This document shows positions 24,092 through 36,737 of a stretch of 64,000 nt of DNA, one piece after another. A program made the position numbers and the translations under genes. Origin of the DNA: Drosophila miranda (Eukaryota > Arthropoda > Insecta > Diptera > Drosophilidae); contig NC_046674.1 in the NCBI RefSeq assembly GCF_003369915.1, positions 13,020,001 through 13,084,000 on the forward strand, written 5' to 3'. Under the pieces are notes generated by a model. The model had not been told where the DNA came from, ran no database searches, and saw only the letters and a list, made by a program, of their open reading frames with translations. Position 1 is the first letter of the stretch; the number at the start of each line of letters is the position of its first letter.

Positions 24092-24784
24092 TCCGGGCTG
24101 CTCACCCTTTTGTCTGCGAGTCGTTCCCCATTTCGGTGGCAAGCATTGCATGTCAGCCACATTAAGTATACGCCACATGCGACACATTTACATAGATTTG
24201 CAATGTTCGTGGCATACAAAATTGTGGCAAGCTTATTAATTCCACCACGTGACTCGCCCCGCTCTACTCTGCTGCCCTCGTTCTCCCCTTTCTATTCCCC
24301 CCTTTCGACTCTCGTTCTGGCTTATTGCTAAAGTTCTTTGGCGGCATCCAAAGTTTGTCCCGAACTTGCCTCAAATCTAGATTAATTAAAGCCTGATTTG
24401 GTTTCGGATTCTGTTAAAGCCCTTCAGCCATGGTCTGCACTCCTTTTTGGCTGTTAATTAAATTGCCGGCCGGCCGTGTGCAACCGTAAATTGAGTTAAT
24501 TTCCATACAAATCCAATGCGGCATCAAAGCCGCAAATTATCTTCAATATTTTTCCCTGTGCAACATTCTTTTTTTGCCAGCCGCTTTTGCTTGCTCGCGA
24601 AATTGAGTCGGTGGAAAATGTCGGCAAAAAACAGGAAAAATCTGGTTGGCTTTTGATTTAATGCTACGGCGACCATGACAAACGATATGGAAACCGGAAT
24701 GCAGTCGGACCAGAGAAAACCATAAAAAAACAACAAAAAACAACGGAGGAAAAGCCATAGGCGGTATCCGACAGGTGTACATAC

Positions 24785-24817
24785 CCTTTTCTGATTGAGG
24801 CTCATTCCTTTTTGGAT
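24785..24817 (-). other. Candidate 33-bp micro-exon
   Basis: On the minus strand a pyrimidine-rich acceptor (TCTTCTCGTTTCAG) is followed by 33 bases and then an AGG|GTATGT donor. The 33 bases are open in the frame IQKGMSLNQKR and divide evenly by three, as expected of an alternatively used micro-exon. Partner exons were not identified, so this may be a chance pairing of splice signals. Confidence 0.3.
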
Positions 24818-27800
24818 CTGAAACGAGAAGATACACATATTAAAAGGTGCAACTGGATAATCCAAGGGCAAAAGGGGGCACCCCAGGGCTTCGCCGAAGC
24901 CTTCCATAGCTGCCCACAGAGGAGTGCCTCGAGTGCCGTGGCTCTCATGAATGTCGCACTACCCTCGAAAAAAAGGCGACTTCATTTAATTTGAAATTAA
25001 TGATTGCACTTGTAGCGGTCGTTGTTGGGGACACCAAATGGTTTGGGGTAAGAGCATAATGTTACATTTGGACGGTGGCGCGTTGATAAGTGAAATGGCA
25101 TCCGATGGCCATCCCCCTGCCGCCCGACCTTAACCTTCAGCCTCCCATGACTGGGGGATCGGTCTGTGATTGTTCGAATAGAAAATAAAACCCGAACACG
25201 CACACAATTATCACCTCAAAATATTGATTATTAAGCGCATTTCAAATGCCATTTAAGCGACGCTCCAGCCACAGCCCCAGCCTCACTTCTGGGGCACATC
25301 TGCAGAGACAGAGAGAGCTGCCACGTTGTAGTTTTCGTATTGAGTGGCGGATCCCGTTCTGGATCCCTCTTCCTTGACGTTCATTCGTGTTTAGCAAATT
25401 TTTGTTGGTCTGCTGCTTTGCATAAAAAAGTGACAATCCATGGCTGTCTGTCTCCCTCACTCCCTCTGTCTCCCTCTGTCTCTCTCTGTGCGTCCCTTTC
25501 TGCAGTTGTTTAGAATGCAGAGCGCCATTTGCGGCTGCTAATGAAGTAATTTCCAGGCATATCACGCATAATCCAAAGCACGTGAGCTACTTACAATGTA
25601 ATTCGTTGTCTATTTGTCTGATATTGAAAAACGTTCCCCCGTTGGAGCAGACACAGGATGATTACGGTGTACGGTGTACGGTGCACGGAGTGGGGGGGTG
25701 GGTTAAACCACGCCCTAACCCCCTACCCTGTACCCCCTACCACCGCCATCCGTCAGCACTTTGGATGCCATGCCACGGAATGCTGCATACTCTCAGGAAT
25801 GAAACCGAAGCCAAGTCAGGGTCGGATCCGAGCAGGGTCTGACTGTTCAAGTGCAATTCATTGTGATTATTACGTGCCATGCCATTGAAAATGCTTGCTT
25901 CCACACATTGATTCGCCATCGATGATGCCTGCCCCCCCACACCACCCCCCATTGATGCCACAGAATGTGTGTGGATGCCGATCTGGCATTCTCGTGTGCT
26001 ATTAATTGCTAACAGCATATTTCAATATGTGATTCCATAAGCACCCACCCCACCCCACCGGGCCCCTCTGGGGGGCACACAGCTTGACCATCAGGGCAGG
26101 GCAGCCAAACAGCTTAATAACTTAATGCCCGGAAAACTTTCACACCCGCAGAGAGGGGCGAGAATGTACAAGAGATAGCTGTAGGGGGCGGTGGATATCC
26201 CTTGCCCCCTTCCCACCATAAGTAACGATTACAATCTCAATTACTTCGACCTTCTGCGGCAGCCATGCCCAAATACACCCATAAACACCAGGCCACATTG
26301 GGGAGGGCAAATTAACTTGAATGGATCCCTGCCACACGCCACACGCCCCATGCTCATTGGCATTTGGACTGCTAATCTCTGGGGCCGAACCTACTCTAAT
26401 TATACGCCAAATAAAACTCACTTTCGCAGAGAAACTTGTTTCCGCTTGGGGTTCAATATTTATCGACTCGAGGTGGGGGAAAGCCTTGCCTTGAGCCCGG
26501 GCTTGTGCTGGAGCTCTGTTGCGGCTTCCAAGTTCCGGGACATGCCCAAGGAATTATCCGAAAGGTGGGCCAGGGCGGGGTGTCGTCCAATTCGAGCTGG
26601 TTTTAGTTGCATTCGAAACTTGGGCTTTCTTTCCCTCGAAACTTTGCTGAATCCCGTGTCTAGAGTCGGGATTTTGTATCTCTCCCCGTACAAGTATATC
26701 TTTATCGACAAACGGGAAACGGGCCCACTTTATTGTTTCATCATTTGGACACTCGCTTAACCTTAGATCCTTTCGGATGCTGCAAAATATATTTCTGCGG
26801 AAACAAAATAAAACAAGACAGAAATATTGGCAGAAATATTCTTAAAATAAGTTTCCCAAGCGACAACATCTTGTGGTAAGGCAAGAGATTGATGTGCGGG
26901 GAGGCCCTTGAGGCACGTTTCCAAATGAATTCCGCACAGAAATTAGTCACAGACTAGGGGAATTAGAGCGACTAAAATGAATGATGGGAGGCCATACGAT
27001 TAGCTGGCCATTCGTGGCTACATCGTTCACACTCTGCTCTCAGAAATATCTGTAGTTCCATCTTTGGGAGGAATTCCCTTTCAAATTTTGACATTCTGCC
27101 CCGAAGAGCGGGCCACTTAGGGGAATCCTTTCTATCCTGATAAGCGTATCAACTGTGTGACAAAATGAACATAAATCAATGGCTGCTTACGCCAGACAGA
27201 GACCCAAACCCCAACCCAGACCCAGACCCAAGGCAAGCTTATTACGTATACGCCGCGAGTGACGCTCTTACCATTATATTGCTCTTAAGCTCTTCTCTTC
27301 TCTTCTTTTTTATCTATCTTTTTGCTCTCTTTTAGCTGCATTCTTTAGTGTTATTTTTTGCAAGCAGCAGCAGCAAGAACAACGGAAAATATGAGCATAA
27401 AAAATGCTTCAGGGTTAAGTTATCTGCGTTGTCTGCTCAAGCATGCCACATGGCGTATGCGCAATTTACGAGAAGCGCCCGGACGGAGCACAGCACAGAA
27501 CTATGTGTTTATTGGTGCCACGTCCGTCCAAAGGGTTTTTGTGGACGGCGAGGGGGGGGGGCAGCATAAAAGTTGTGTGATAATAACGAGAGAGCTAATG
27601 CCGCACTCAAAACACTTTCCCCCAACAGTTTTACAGCCTTATGCTTGCCCCATAAACCGGACCTGCTGCATAAGCTGTGTGGCAGGCATGCTGCAGCCCA
27701 GCAGCAGCCATGAGTATGAGATTTCCACATGCAACTTAATTTCTGGCAGGAATTACTCCTACAGCTGGCAGCCTGCAGTGCAGTAGCTGAAAAATGCTCA

Positions 27801-28231
27801 CTGCATAAAGCACTCAAGTGTGTGTATGGCCGAGTCCTTAAATTCTCCACTCGGGGGGCAGCCAGGCGGCCACATGACCTTCGGAGCCGACTTGTCAACA
27901 TTGTGTGTGGGTGTGGGGCGGAGTGTAAGGGGGGGAGTGGGACGGAGTGGGTATATTAACTATGTTCAAGGGTCTGCTGTGACATTTTAGCAATCCTTCT
28001 GTCTTTCAGACCTACTCCCAGGGGAATACGGCCCCTGCTTAGGCACTTTCATTGGGCTTTGCATTCGCATTCCCATTCCCATAAGTGCACTCAATCTTAG
28101 TCTGGCATTGTGGTTCTTCATCCTGGTATTTGATATTGAAATATCCCACAGACGACTGACTGTTCCCTCCCCACTTGTCTGTCCGGAAAATCTGTGCAAT
28201 GTGTGCCCAGCATTTGTCTTTCATTTTCATA

Positions 28232-28283
28232 GTGCATTGTGCATTGTGCATTGTGCCTTGTGCCTTGTGCCCTGTGCATTGTG
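28232..28283. repeat. 7-bp tandem repeat (GTGCATT/GTGCCTT)n
   Basis: Seven or so tandem heptamers with C/A and T/C variants. Non-coding. Confidence 0.85.
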
Positions 28284-29139
28284 TGGCGTCCTGTTCCCAT
28301 GTGTGTGTGTGTGTGTGTTGGCCTTTGTTTTGAATTTTTATTTGACATTTAATGGCATTTGTGGCATATTTCAAGCTCTGCTGTGGCTGTTGCTCATGCA
28401 ATTTATTGCATACTCCAGCCTTCGGCGTCCAGCTGCCCCTTTTGGAGGCGCGACTGCTGACGCTCAATGCTTCGCCCCCAGAGATGCATGCAACAGTTGT
28501 GGCTTGCTGTAATTTGAGTGCGCTCTGCCTTGAACTTGTCCGTTGAAGGGGAACAGCGAGGGGCGGCGACGGAGCCGTAAGCGGAGGTCAAGGAAAAGCG
28601 CATTAAAAGCGCATTTTTAATTAAAATGAAAGCAATGCTGAGGGCTTTAGGGAAATGCGAGAGGGGGGGAGAGGGGGAGAGGGTGAGGGAGAGGGAGAGC
28701 TGCCATATCTGCTGTCTGCTGTCTGCGGTTCTTGGTTTTCCTTCACGGTTACCCGAGACGCGAGACGCGAGACGGACTAAAGATTTAAGCCGCTGACCGC
28801 AGAAAATTAATTAAAATTATTTTAAAATTCCCCCCAGAGAGAGCGGCAGGAAATGGATCAGGACGAAGCATGGCCAACTCTTCGGATGATGCTGATGACT
28901 GTGGGGCATTTATATGGAGGCATGTGTGGGGCAAATATGTTATGCATTTCCCCCCACCGAAATTTGGGCTATTTGAATTGTGCAAATCGGATTTGTACGT
29001 GCCTCCAGAAAACGGGGTAACCGGGAATCGTGGCATTGGACAAATGTTTAGCCAAGCGGTTTTCCATCCATCCATCCAAACATCCCTCTAGCTCTCCCTC
29101 CCCCTTCACCATCCACCATCCACCATCCACCAATGTGTG

Positions 29140-29141
<2 letters not shown>

Positions 29142-29172
<31 letters not shown>
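29142..29172. repeat. (GT)n microsatellite
   Basis: About fifteen GT units following a short CACCATC tandem repeat (29,106-29,131). Confidence 0.9.
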
Positions 29173-29175
<3 letters not shown>

Positions 29176-32100
29176 TTGTGGTTCTTTGAGCCAACATTTT
29201 GGGATCCCGGCCAGGCATTCAGGCATCCAGGCATCCTTCTGTTTGCCTTTGGCTCCACGCAGTCGCATACATTTCGCTTACATTTCGCTTTATTTACTTG
29301 CATTTTTTGTGTGTTTGATTTCGAATTTAGCGCGCACAATTTGGCTTTTTTCTTGTGCGTTGCATACTTTAAGGCATTCACTTGAGAGTGTGTGTGTGTG
29401 AGTGTTTTCTGCTGGCAAACGGTTCGCCCCGCCTGGCTGACTGCCACTTTGACCCATTTGGCAGGGGCCAAGCAGCAGTCGAGTCGAGTCCCAGCGCGAA
29501 TCCACACGGCATTTGACTTCCATTCGACTCGACATCATCCATTTGCATGGACCGAAACGAGTCGCAAAACGAATTGAAAGTTGCACACACACACACGCAC
29601 AGTATCCCGCAGTAGTTTTGATCCTAGGCTGAATGTCTGAATGGAAGGCAGATACCGTTTGCATACTGCCGACAGCCAGTGTGTCCCCACATGTGATTAT
29701 ATTGTTTGGGCAACCAATGCCCTCCCTTCGAATTTATAGGCCTTCGATAGTTTATTGAGTGGCTTGTAATAAACATTTGCTGGTTTGGCCTCTGGAACAG
29801 ACTCCAGCAGACAGACGGACTACACGGCGTATGCGCATTATCTAGAGGCAGTGTGGAATGTGAGGCATGTGGCGCCTGGCTGTCCCGTCCAGTCCGGAAT
29901 GGACCCAAGCTGCGAGCTGCGAGCTGCGGCCAAGGCCCAAACAAGTCCAAACATCCGAAAATCCTGCACGAATTTCGAAAAAGAAAATTTGCTCAACTTA
30001 ATTGATTTTAATTTTTAATTGGTCTGAAATGCTATGTATATATATGTGTATGTTTATATGTATTTCTAATGGTTTTTCATTGATGGACTTTGCGGCCTGT
30101 TTTTATTTAATCGAATTCGTATTCGTTTATAGCCCAAAAGCCCAAATTGGAGCCAGATATCTGGCTAGAGTATCTTTTTTGTGGCCACACATTTGTCGAC
30201 TTGGAAATCCGCTTAAAAATATATGTTTCAATATACACTCGTATGAATGGAATATACATATTTGTGGATACAGTTTTGTGTATCGCACAATGGGAATACA
30301 TTTATATATTATATTGATATTTTTATTGTATTTACTGGAATTGATAATTTCATTTTCGTATTCATATTCGTATTCACATTCGCATTCACATTCGCATTCT
30401 TTTTCGTTTTCTTGTTCGTTACGATTTTATTTTGCTTCATTTTCGGTTGATTTAAACTCGAATATTTATTTATTATTATTTATTATGCGAGATCTGCTCC
30501 GCTCCGCTCTCCGCCTCGTTTGGCAATTTGATTAAAATTTATTCTGTATTTTGCCTCTGGATTCTTTTTTTGTTTCTGTTTTGTTGGGGTTTTTCTGTGT
30601 GTTTTTGTGCATTTTAAATGCAGTTTAAATGCATCAAACTGTGGAATGCCGATGCCATTGTCGGCTGGTGGGGGGTGGTGGGGGCTGGTGGGGGGTGGTG
30701 GAGGCTGGTGGAGGCTTGGGAAATTCGTTTTGGTGGCAGTCAGTCGCTTCATTAGCGCTGCTTAATTGCCTCGCATTCAGTGCTGAACGGTTTTCAAATG
30801 GTTTCCTTTGTTTTTTGGGCTACAGCCGCCTCAAGCAATTGTCGAGCACAAATGATGATATGGGAGGAAAATGAGAGGGAAAACAGCATACAGGCAAGCA
30901 GGCAGGCAGGCAGGCAGGCGGCAAGAAGGCAACCAGGCAGGCATTTAGGAAGGAATCAAGGAAGAAGGGATGGCAATTTGCTGTCATTTTGTAAATCATT
31001 TACATGCCATTTTTCCCTACCAAAACAGGGATGCTTTCGTTTGCTAATTATCATCGCTGCTGTGCGACTACGAATCCGCGTGGGTGTGCAATGGAATTCG
31101 GTGGAAGTGACACAGCAATTGTTGCTATTGTTTCCTGCAATCCCCCAGCTGCGATGCCATCATGGCAGGCATCAATTAAAGACTCAATAAAATTCAATTG
31201 AATGCTCTGCTCTGCTCTGCACTGTCGCTCTCCCCCTCTCTCCATCCGATTGAGCCACTAATTGAACGTCCATAAAAGTCGTTTCGATGCGGTTTAACTA
31301 GCATTGAGCCAGTGACTGTCAAACTGTTTGGCAAACTGCAAAATTGTCAATTTGTTTGCGGATGCATTCGCAGATTGGAGGATGCAAAAAAAAATACAAA
31401 AAAAAACGCTGATGGCATTGGGAATGTGGAAAATGGGAAATTGAACAAGAATATGCCATATAAACTGATGTCGGGGGATGAGGATGACAATTAAAAGAGT
31501 ATTTGAGTTGGAAATTGCAGAGAGGAAATCTTGTGAAAAGGACATGTCCATTGTACTCGTAATATGAGGAGAATTCCATCATCGATTGCCGCCAAGAGGG
31601 GGGTAGGGAGGGGAACAGAATGAAAGCAATTCCAAGAGAAGCGGAGTCCAGGCCAAGGACTTCCGAAAAGAATTGATTTGTTGCGGAATCTGAGGCTGTA
31701 ACGATTCCGTCGACATTCTTCCGAATCTCCAAATATGATCTTTCCTTCCACCAATTTGGGATCAAGAAAACCACGATAATTCGGCTTTCCTTCAAGCATT
31801 TGTCGACTGTTTCTGGGAGGATGCACAGCACACAAAACACACTTGTGCGGCGGCATCATTGCCACATTGCAGCCACCACAATGGAGTCGCCTCTTATTTT
31901 CGGTATCATTGCGCAGAGCAAACTGCTTGGGCAATTAATACAAATGACGTTGATGAGCAGCGGGAGGACGATGACAGCGATGGGGATGATGCTGCAGCAA
32001 AAGAAGCTGCCACGGGATGCCGCCGCAACGGGAAGTGGCAGCAGAAGAAAGAGCCGGCGAAAGGCAACTGCAACTGCAACTGAAAACCGGGGGAGGGGAG

Positions 32101-32231
32101 AAACGAAGGGAGCTGCAAGGGAGCAGCTGCAATCTCAACTTCACATGCATGAAAAATGCAGCTCATCTTCTTAATGCGCGCGACGTGCCACAGCAGGAGG
32201 GGCAGCGGGGGCAGGGCACATGGCAGTTAGT

Positions 32232-32256
32232 GGGGGGGGGGGGGGGGGGGGGGGGG
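32232..32256. repeat. G25 homopolymer
   Basis: Twenty-five consecutive G, the longest homopolymer in the window. The length is expected to be unstable in replication and sequencing, and the tract can form G-quadruplex. Confidence 0.85.
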
Positions 32257-33240
32257 AGGAGCAATGAAAGCAGCTTACAACCGAATGGATGCTGCTTACT
32301 CACACTCAACCCCCCAGTCCCCCCGGTTCCTACCCGCCGAGGCCTTGCTGCCTGCTCTATGGTCCCTCCCCTCCGTTGCCCCCCCGGTGCCCCTCTGTTG
32401 CCACTCTGTTGACTTGTTTGTTTGGCTTGGATTTTCCCTATAGCTGTTGCTGAACATGCTCTTTTGGCTGCCTTGGCAAATTACCTCCAATCGGTGGAGG
32501 GATGGAGGATCGGGGAGTGCCGAGTGGGGGAGCCAAGTTTCTGTGTGTGTCTGTGTGTGGATTAACGCTTTATAAATTGTTAATTATAATGAGTCCAGCG
32601 AGAGCGAGAGAGAGGGAGAGCTCTACTAACAATAGCGACATGATTTACATGAGAGCTTAACGTTTTATGCGGGCAAAACTAGTTCAGAAATGGTCATAAG
32701 ACGAGGGGGAGGGGGGGCGTCCGGCTATCCCCGAGTATATGTATGTACGTATATCCCCCATAGACACGAGAAGCCATGGCCATCGCCACGCTCTGTACCT
32801 CATTATGGCCAGGATGCCATGTGTCGAGGCGGAGGATGCCAGGATGTTGCCTTTGGGCGCTTATCCGACTGACATTTCATTTTTACACATCAACAGCTGC
32901 CGAGGCAGCAGCACCACCAACGAGTGCAGGAGGATGGGGAGCACGTACCACACATGCCCAGACCCCCTGCGGCCGTCATACGAGTTTATAGAGATATGGA
33001 ATTAGAATTACAGCCATAACAATCACGATTATAATGACAACGAACTCGTTAGGGATGGCAGCACAGCAGCAGGAGCAGCGGGGGGGCCCTGGATGTGGGC
33101 GGTTGGATTTGGTTGGGATAATTTATATGCAGCTCAAGTGATGATGCAAGCTTACAACTAAAAATTTCCCCTCATTTATAATGCAATGCAGAAAATGCTG
33201 CACACAGCCCCACAGAGCCCCACATTGTCTTCTTCAGGGC

Positions 33241-33246
<6 letters not shown>

Positions 33247-33285
<39 letters not shown>

Positions 33286-33300
33286 GGAGAGAGAGAGAGA
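33247..33300. repeat. (GA)n microsatellite
   Basis: About eighteen GA units, a CTGG interruption, then more GA. Such tracts bind GAGA factor in Drosophila, but no promoter is recognised beside it. Confidence 0.9.
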
Positions 33301-34376
33301 GAAGCCAGCACACGCATTACAGACACGTGCTTAAGAAGATGATGATGATAGATTTGCGAACAATTGCTGCGCTCAAGCTGAGCCAGTTCTGTCCTCCTTA
33401 TCGCGGCCGAATGCCGAACAATGGAAGTGCTGCTGCTTGATGCCCCAACGGGGGACTCCACAACGAACAGGAGATGCCCTTACCATGGAGAAAGAGGTTT
33501 GAATGGACGTAAAAGACGGCAAACAGGGGGCGGGCATTAGATACATGCAGCAAAGGTTTTTAGCCCCAGCAGTAGGGCAAAAGTCGATTCGAAATATCTC
33601 CTCTGTAGAAACAAATCCTCAATATATATGGGCTACTAAAGACTCCTTAGAATCCACCCTATGATACGAGGGGACCAACCCCCGGCTCACTCGCCTCGCC
33701 TGCGCTGATATTTTCTGGAATTTTCTTTGCCACAGAAATCCCCTCAAAAGGGCTATGCCCCCACACAAGTTGCTCCTTCTGTGTGAAGAGTATTTGCAAA
33801 TTACTCGAGCATATTGCCTGACATTGTTGCTGCTTCTGCTGCTGCTGCTCGGCTCTGTCTGTCTTGCCACTGCCACTCCCTACCCTTGTGCGTCACTGTG
33901 GCTGTTGTTGTTGTTGCTACTTTGTGATAAATTCGATGCCATTTAATGTTGCAGCAACACCCACGCGATCAGAGAGCCTCCCACGCTGGAGATAATTTTT
34001 CAAGCAGCAGCAGGCGCCGCCAGCGACATGACAAACCCAAGGACTCGGCACTCGGGACTCAGACCTCGACTCTTGGACCCTTGGACCCAGTCTCCAAGTG
34101 GAAGCAAGCAGAAAAGTTGCAGATCATACGCATAAATAGGCTGAGAACCGGGAGCATCAATCACCGGCACAGATTTTTCCACAATTCTCGTATATTTTTT
34201 ATGAATTTTATTAATGGCCAAAAGTGCGCTTTGTTTGGTTATAAAAGTAGGCATATCTGCTGCTTAATGATTAATCAAAGGCTGTGCGGAAGAAGAGGAA
34301 CAAATGAATGTGGATGTGTGGCTGGAGGTGGATTTGATTATTTGATTGTTGGCTGTTGTGGTGGGGCTGCTGTGGT

Positions 34377-34394
34377 GGGGGGGGGGGGGGGGGG
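34377..34394. repeat. G18 homopolymer
   Basis: Eighteen consecutive G about 120 bp beyond the stop codon of the minus-strand small membrane protein gene, so probably within or just past its 3' UTR. Confidence 0.85.
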
Positions 34395-34515
34395 CTGCTG
34401 GCTGGCTGGCAATTGGCACATTGTCCTGACTTCATCCTGTGGCCAGAGGCCCCAGAAGATGTCAGTGTCCCTCTCTCTCTGGGGGGGGAGGACATTGGGG
34501 TGGGGGCATCGCCCT

Positions 34516-34881
34516 CTAATTGGGATTCAGCTTCACTTCAGCTGTGGCCGCATTCAGGCGCGAATGGGTGGGCAGATTGCGCTCCTTCTTCTCCACGAAG
34601 ATCTGGTAGTGGCCCTCGCCATAGCCAAAGCCGTGCATGCTCTTGTGCATGGCATCGGGTATGAACTTGAAGCCGCCGCGTCTCTCCATCAATGGGGAGT
34701 CCTCCTCCTTCTCTTTCTCCCCATCCTTCACGTCGCAGTCACAGTCACAGTCGGGCTTCGGGCAAGCGGTGCGGTTCTCGAGGATGCAGAAGAGCTGCAG
34801 GCACTTGCGCATCACGTAGATCATCAGCAGGATGATCAGGTTGGTGGCAAACAGATGCTTGCGCGGCGCTAGGAACAACAT
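34516..34881 (-). CDS. Small single-pass membrane protein, 121 aa, function unknown
   Basis: A minus-strand single-exon frame from ATG at 34,881 to TAG at 34,518-34,516. A GTG four codons upstream is in frame, but the ATG is the sensible start. Residues about 9-30 (HLFATNLIILLMIYVM...) form one hydrophobic helix preceded by basic residues, then a Cys-rich acidic patch (CPKPDCDCDCD), a charged Lys/Glu linker, and a Gly/His-rich segment (MHKSMHGFGYGEGHYQIFVE) before a polar tail. I do not recognise the family. The Cys-Asp cluster could bind metal or form disulfides; this is inference. It has its own TATA and initiator about 120-155 bp upstream, and the opposite-strand frame over it is a shadow. 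Size, codon bias and promoter together make a real gene likely. Confidence 0.75.
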   Translation of the reverse strand: MLFLAPRKHLFATNLIILLMIYVMRKCLQLFCILENRTACPKPDCDCDCDVKDGEKEKEEDSPLMERRGGFKFIPDAMHKSMHGFGYGEGHYQIFVEKKERNLPTHSRLNAATAEVKLNPN

Positions 34882-34998
34882 CCTAAGCACTTGGGCACAC
34901 TGGGTCTATAGCTATCACAGACACAACAACTTCTACGACTTCTACGACTACGATGGCTGCGATGGCTGGCGCTGGCTGACAATCACTGCTGACAGACG

Positions 34999-35040
34999 AC
35001 GACTGAATGAGGGATCGTCCTTCTGCCAGAGCCTATATAT
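34999..35040 (-). promoter_or_regulatory. TATA box + initiator for the 121-aa membrane protein gene
   Basis: On the minus strand ATATATA at 35,040-35,034 lies about 30 bp upstream of TCATTCAGTC (35,010-35,001), whose TCAGTC matches the Drosophila initiator, placing +1 near 35,004. The spacing is canonical and gives a 5' leader of about 120 nt before the ATG at 34,881. Confidence 0.7.
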
Positions 35041-36694
35041 GCGGCGGCAGCATGGGAGGCAGCCTCTACCTAACCCTAGGTAGCCCACCCACCCCCTGGC
35101 CTGCCCCTGGCCGTGGTCGTGGGTTTTCTTTTGGGTCTTTCGGACTGTACCTTCCAGGATATACAGCATGTACCTACTACTTGGCTAGTCCTTCAGATTA
35201 GGTAATCATCTCGAAGAAGGCGACAGACGGCCAAATGTGTTTATGATTTTGCAGAAAATGTCCAAGCCGTCAGGCAGCGACACAGCAGCGCAGTCACTGC
35301 CACAAACGGTTGATGCCTCAGTGGCTGGCTGTACCCGTAAACACGACTCGACTACAGCAGTAACTTTCCTTCCACAGAGACACACTCGAACAAACAATTA
35401 AAGATCTCCATACACACACACACACACACACATACGTACACAGATGTGGATAAAGTATAGGATCGATTCTGGGGAAAGACATATGGCTTCTAGTTGCTGG
35501 CTTTAAGCATTAGTCTCTACGAGGGTCTGGGGACCAATCTTCCTATGGGAATCCCACTGGATGCACACCACACTTACTCTTCCCTTTGCCAAGTCTTTGA
35601 TAGACATTGCTTGGGCTTTAATCTAATTAAAGGATCCCCAAAAGAGCATAATTATGTACTTATCCAGAACTCTCCTTCACTTCCTTCACTGTCAGCCCGA
35701 CTGCTCCAAACTCCATCTTCATATGGAAAGGTCCTATACTTTGTCCCTTAAAATCATTCCCTGATTCTCTCTGTTTTCTCTTACTTTTTGCATAATATAA
35801 CAGTACTAGGGGGCAAGCTTCCTGCTTCCTCGCTTAGCTCGTGCGCCAACCCCGGGCTCACTCGCCCGACATCCATCCAGAACCTCCTTTTAGTCCCTTC
35901 TTTACCTTAAAGAAGCCTCTCCACTTGCCTTTGCGTTGGTGAAATTTCTCCCAGTGCACTTTTCGCACAGCCGCCTACTGCAGCCTTTTTCACGTTTATG
36001 CAACTGCAGCAAAGTGAATTTCCCCCCCGTCCTGGCAGTGTCGCCGCTGCCTCCATCTGCTTCCATTGCTGGCAAAAAGTGGCATAAATTCACAAATTGA
36101 ATATAAATAAATTTCCTGCCAGGCAATCGCACCGAAAAAAAGCGTAGAAGAGTGGAATAAATATCCTAGAAGGAGGATCCATACATCCACTACTCATATT
36201 CGTATTGGTGTGCGTGCGTGTGCGTCTGCGTGTGTGTGTGTGTGGCACGTTCCACGCCCCATCCATAGATGCTACAGTCAATTGAATTTGAATGTGGACC
36301 AGACTCCGGGCCAGGAGCCATGAGAGGAGGAGAGGAGGGGTAGAGGAGAAAAACGTTGCCATAAAAATGGCGAAAATATGTTGGCCAACAGGAAAAGATG
36401 GTCGGGTCGATAGACTGGCGAGAAAAAGCTGGTAGTCGGTCTGGGCCGAAAGCAAACCCCCAACTAATCAATGAAGCTGCCACCGCACTCATTAGGGAGG
36501 GAGAAGGAAACTTTTTTTGCCGTTCTGCTTTTCACCTGCTTAAAATTCTCTGGTGGGGGAAATTGTGGGAAAAAGAAGAGCAGAGAGGAGACCCTCCCCC
36601 CCCCGAGGAGAAGTTGGCCCAAAAGTTTACGACGAAGGAACATCCTCATTGGACGCGAGTGACTTTTTGCCTTCTGGTTTCGATTTACGCGCGG

Positions 36695-36695
<1 letters not shown>

Positions 36696-36735
<40 letters not shown>
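36696..36735. repeat. (CA)n microsatellite
   Basis: About twenty perfect CA units. Confidence 0.95.

Positions 36736-36737
<2 letters not shown>

Larger units (their letters stand above)
18764..34515. other. Gene-poor 15.7-kb region
   Basis: No complete gene is supported. The first 300 bp hold the likely 3' UTR of the preceding gene (an AATTAAA near 19,012 could serve as a weak polyadenylation signal) and a (TC)n tract. The rest contains microsatellites, two related 5-bp satellites (GTGGC at 21.4 kb; CGCCA at 24.07 kb), a 33-bp candidate micro-exon on the minus strand at 24,785, and long G runs. The AT-rich frame at 30.0-30.5 kb on the plus strand is largely translated (ATTCRY)n repeat. Confidence 0.6.

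Noticed and set aside
26191..26760. 189-codon plus-strand frame
   Set aside because: Begins at GTG and shows no codon bias, domain or splice context. Mixed composition keeps it mildly interesting, but it is most likely chance.
30002..30535. 177-codon plus-strand frame
   Set aside because: A/T-rich sequence and an (ATTCRY)n tract translating to a Ser-Tyr/His repeat; no gene features.
31319..31934. Two overlapping minus-strand frames (173 and 147 codons)
   Set aside because: Partly protein-like, but they contradict each other in frame and one ends in poly-A-derived Phe/Leu. A faint resemblance to the 48.1-kb frame was considered and judged too weak.
33946..34872. 308-codon plus-strand frame over the 121-aa membrane protein gene
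   Set aside because: The first half is low complexity, including a translated G18 run, and the second half is antisense to the real gene.
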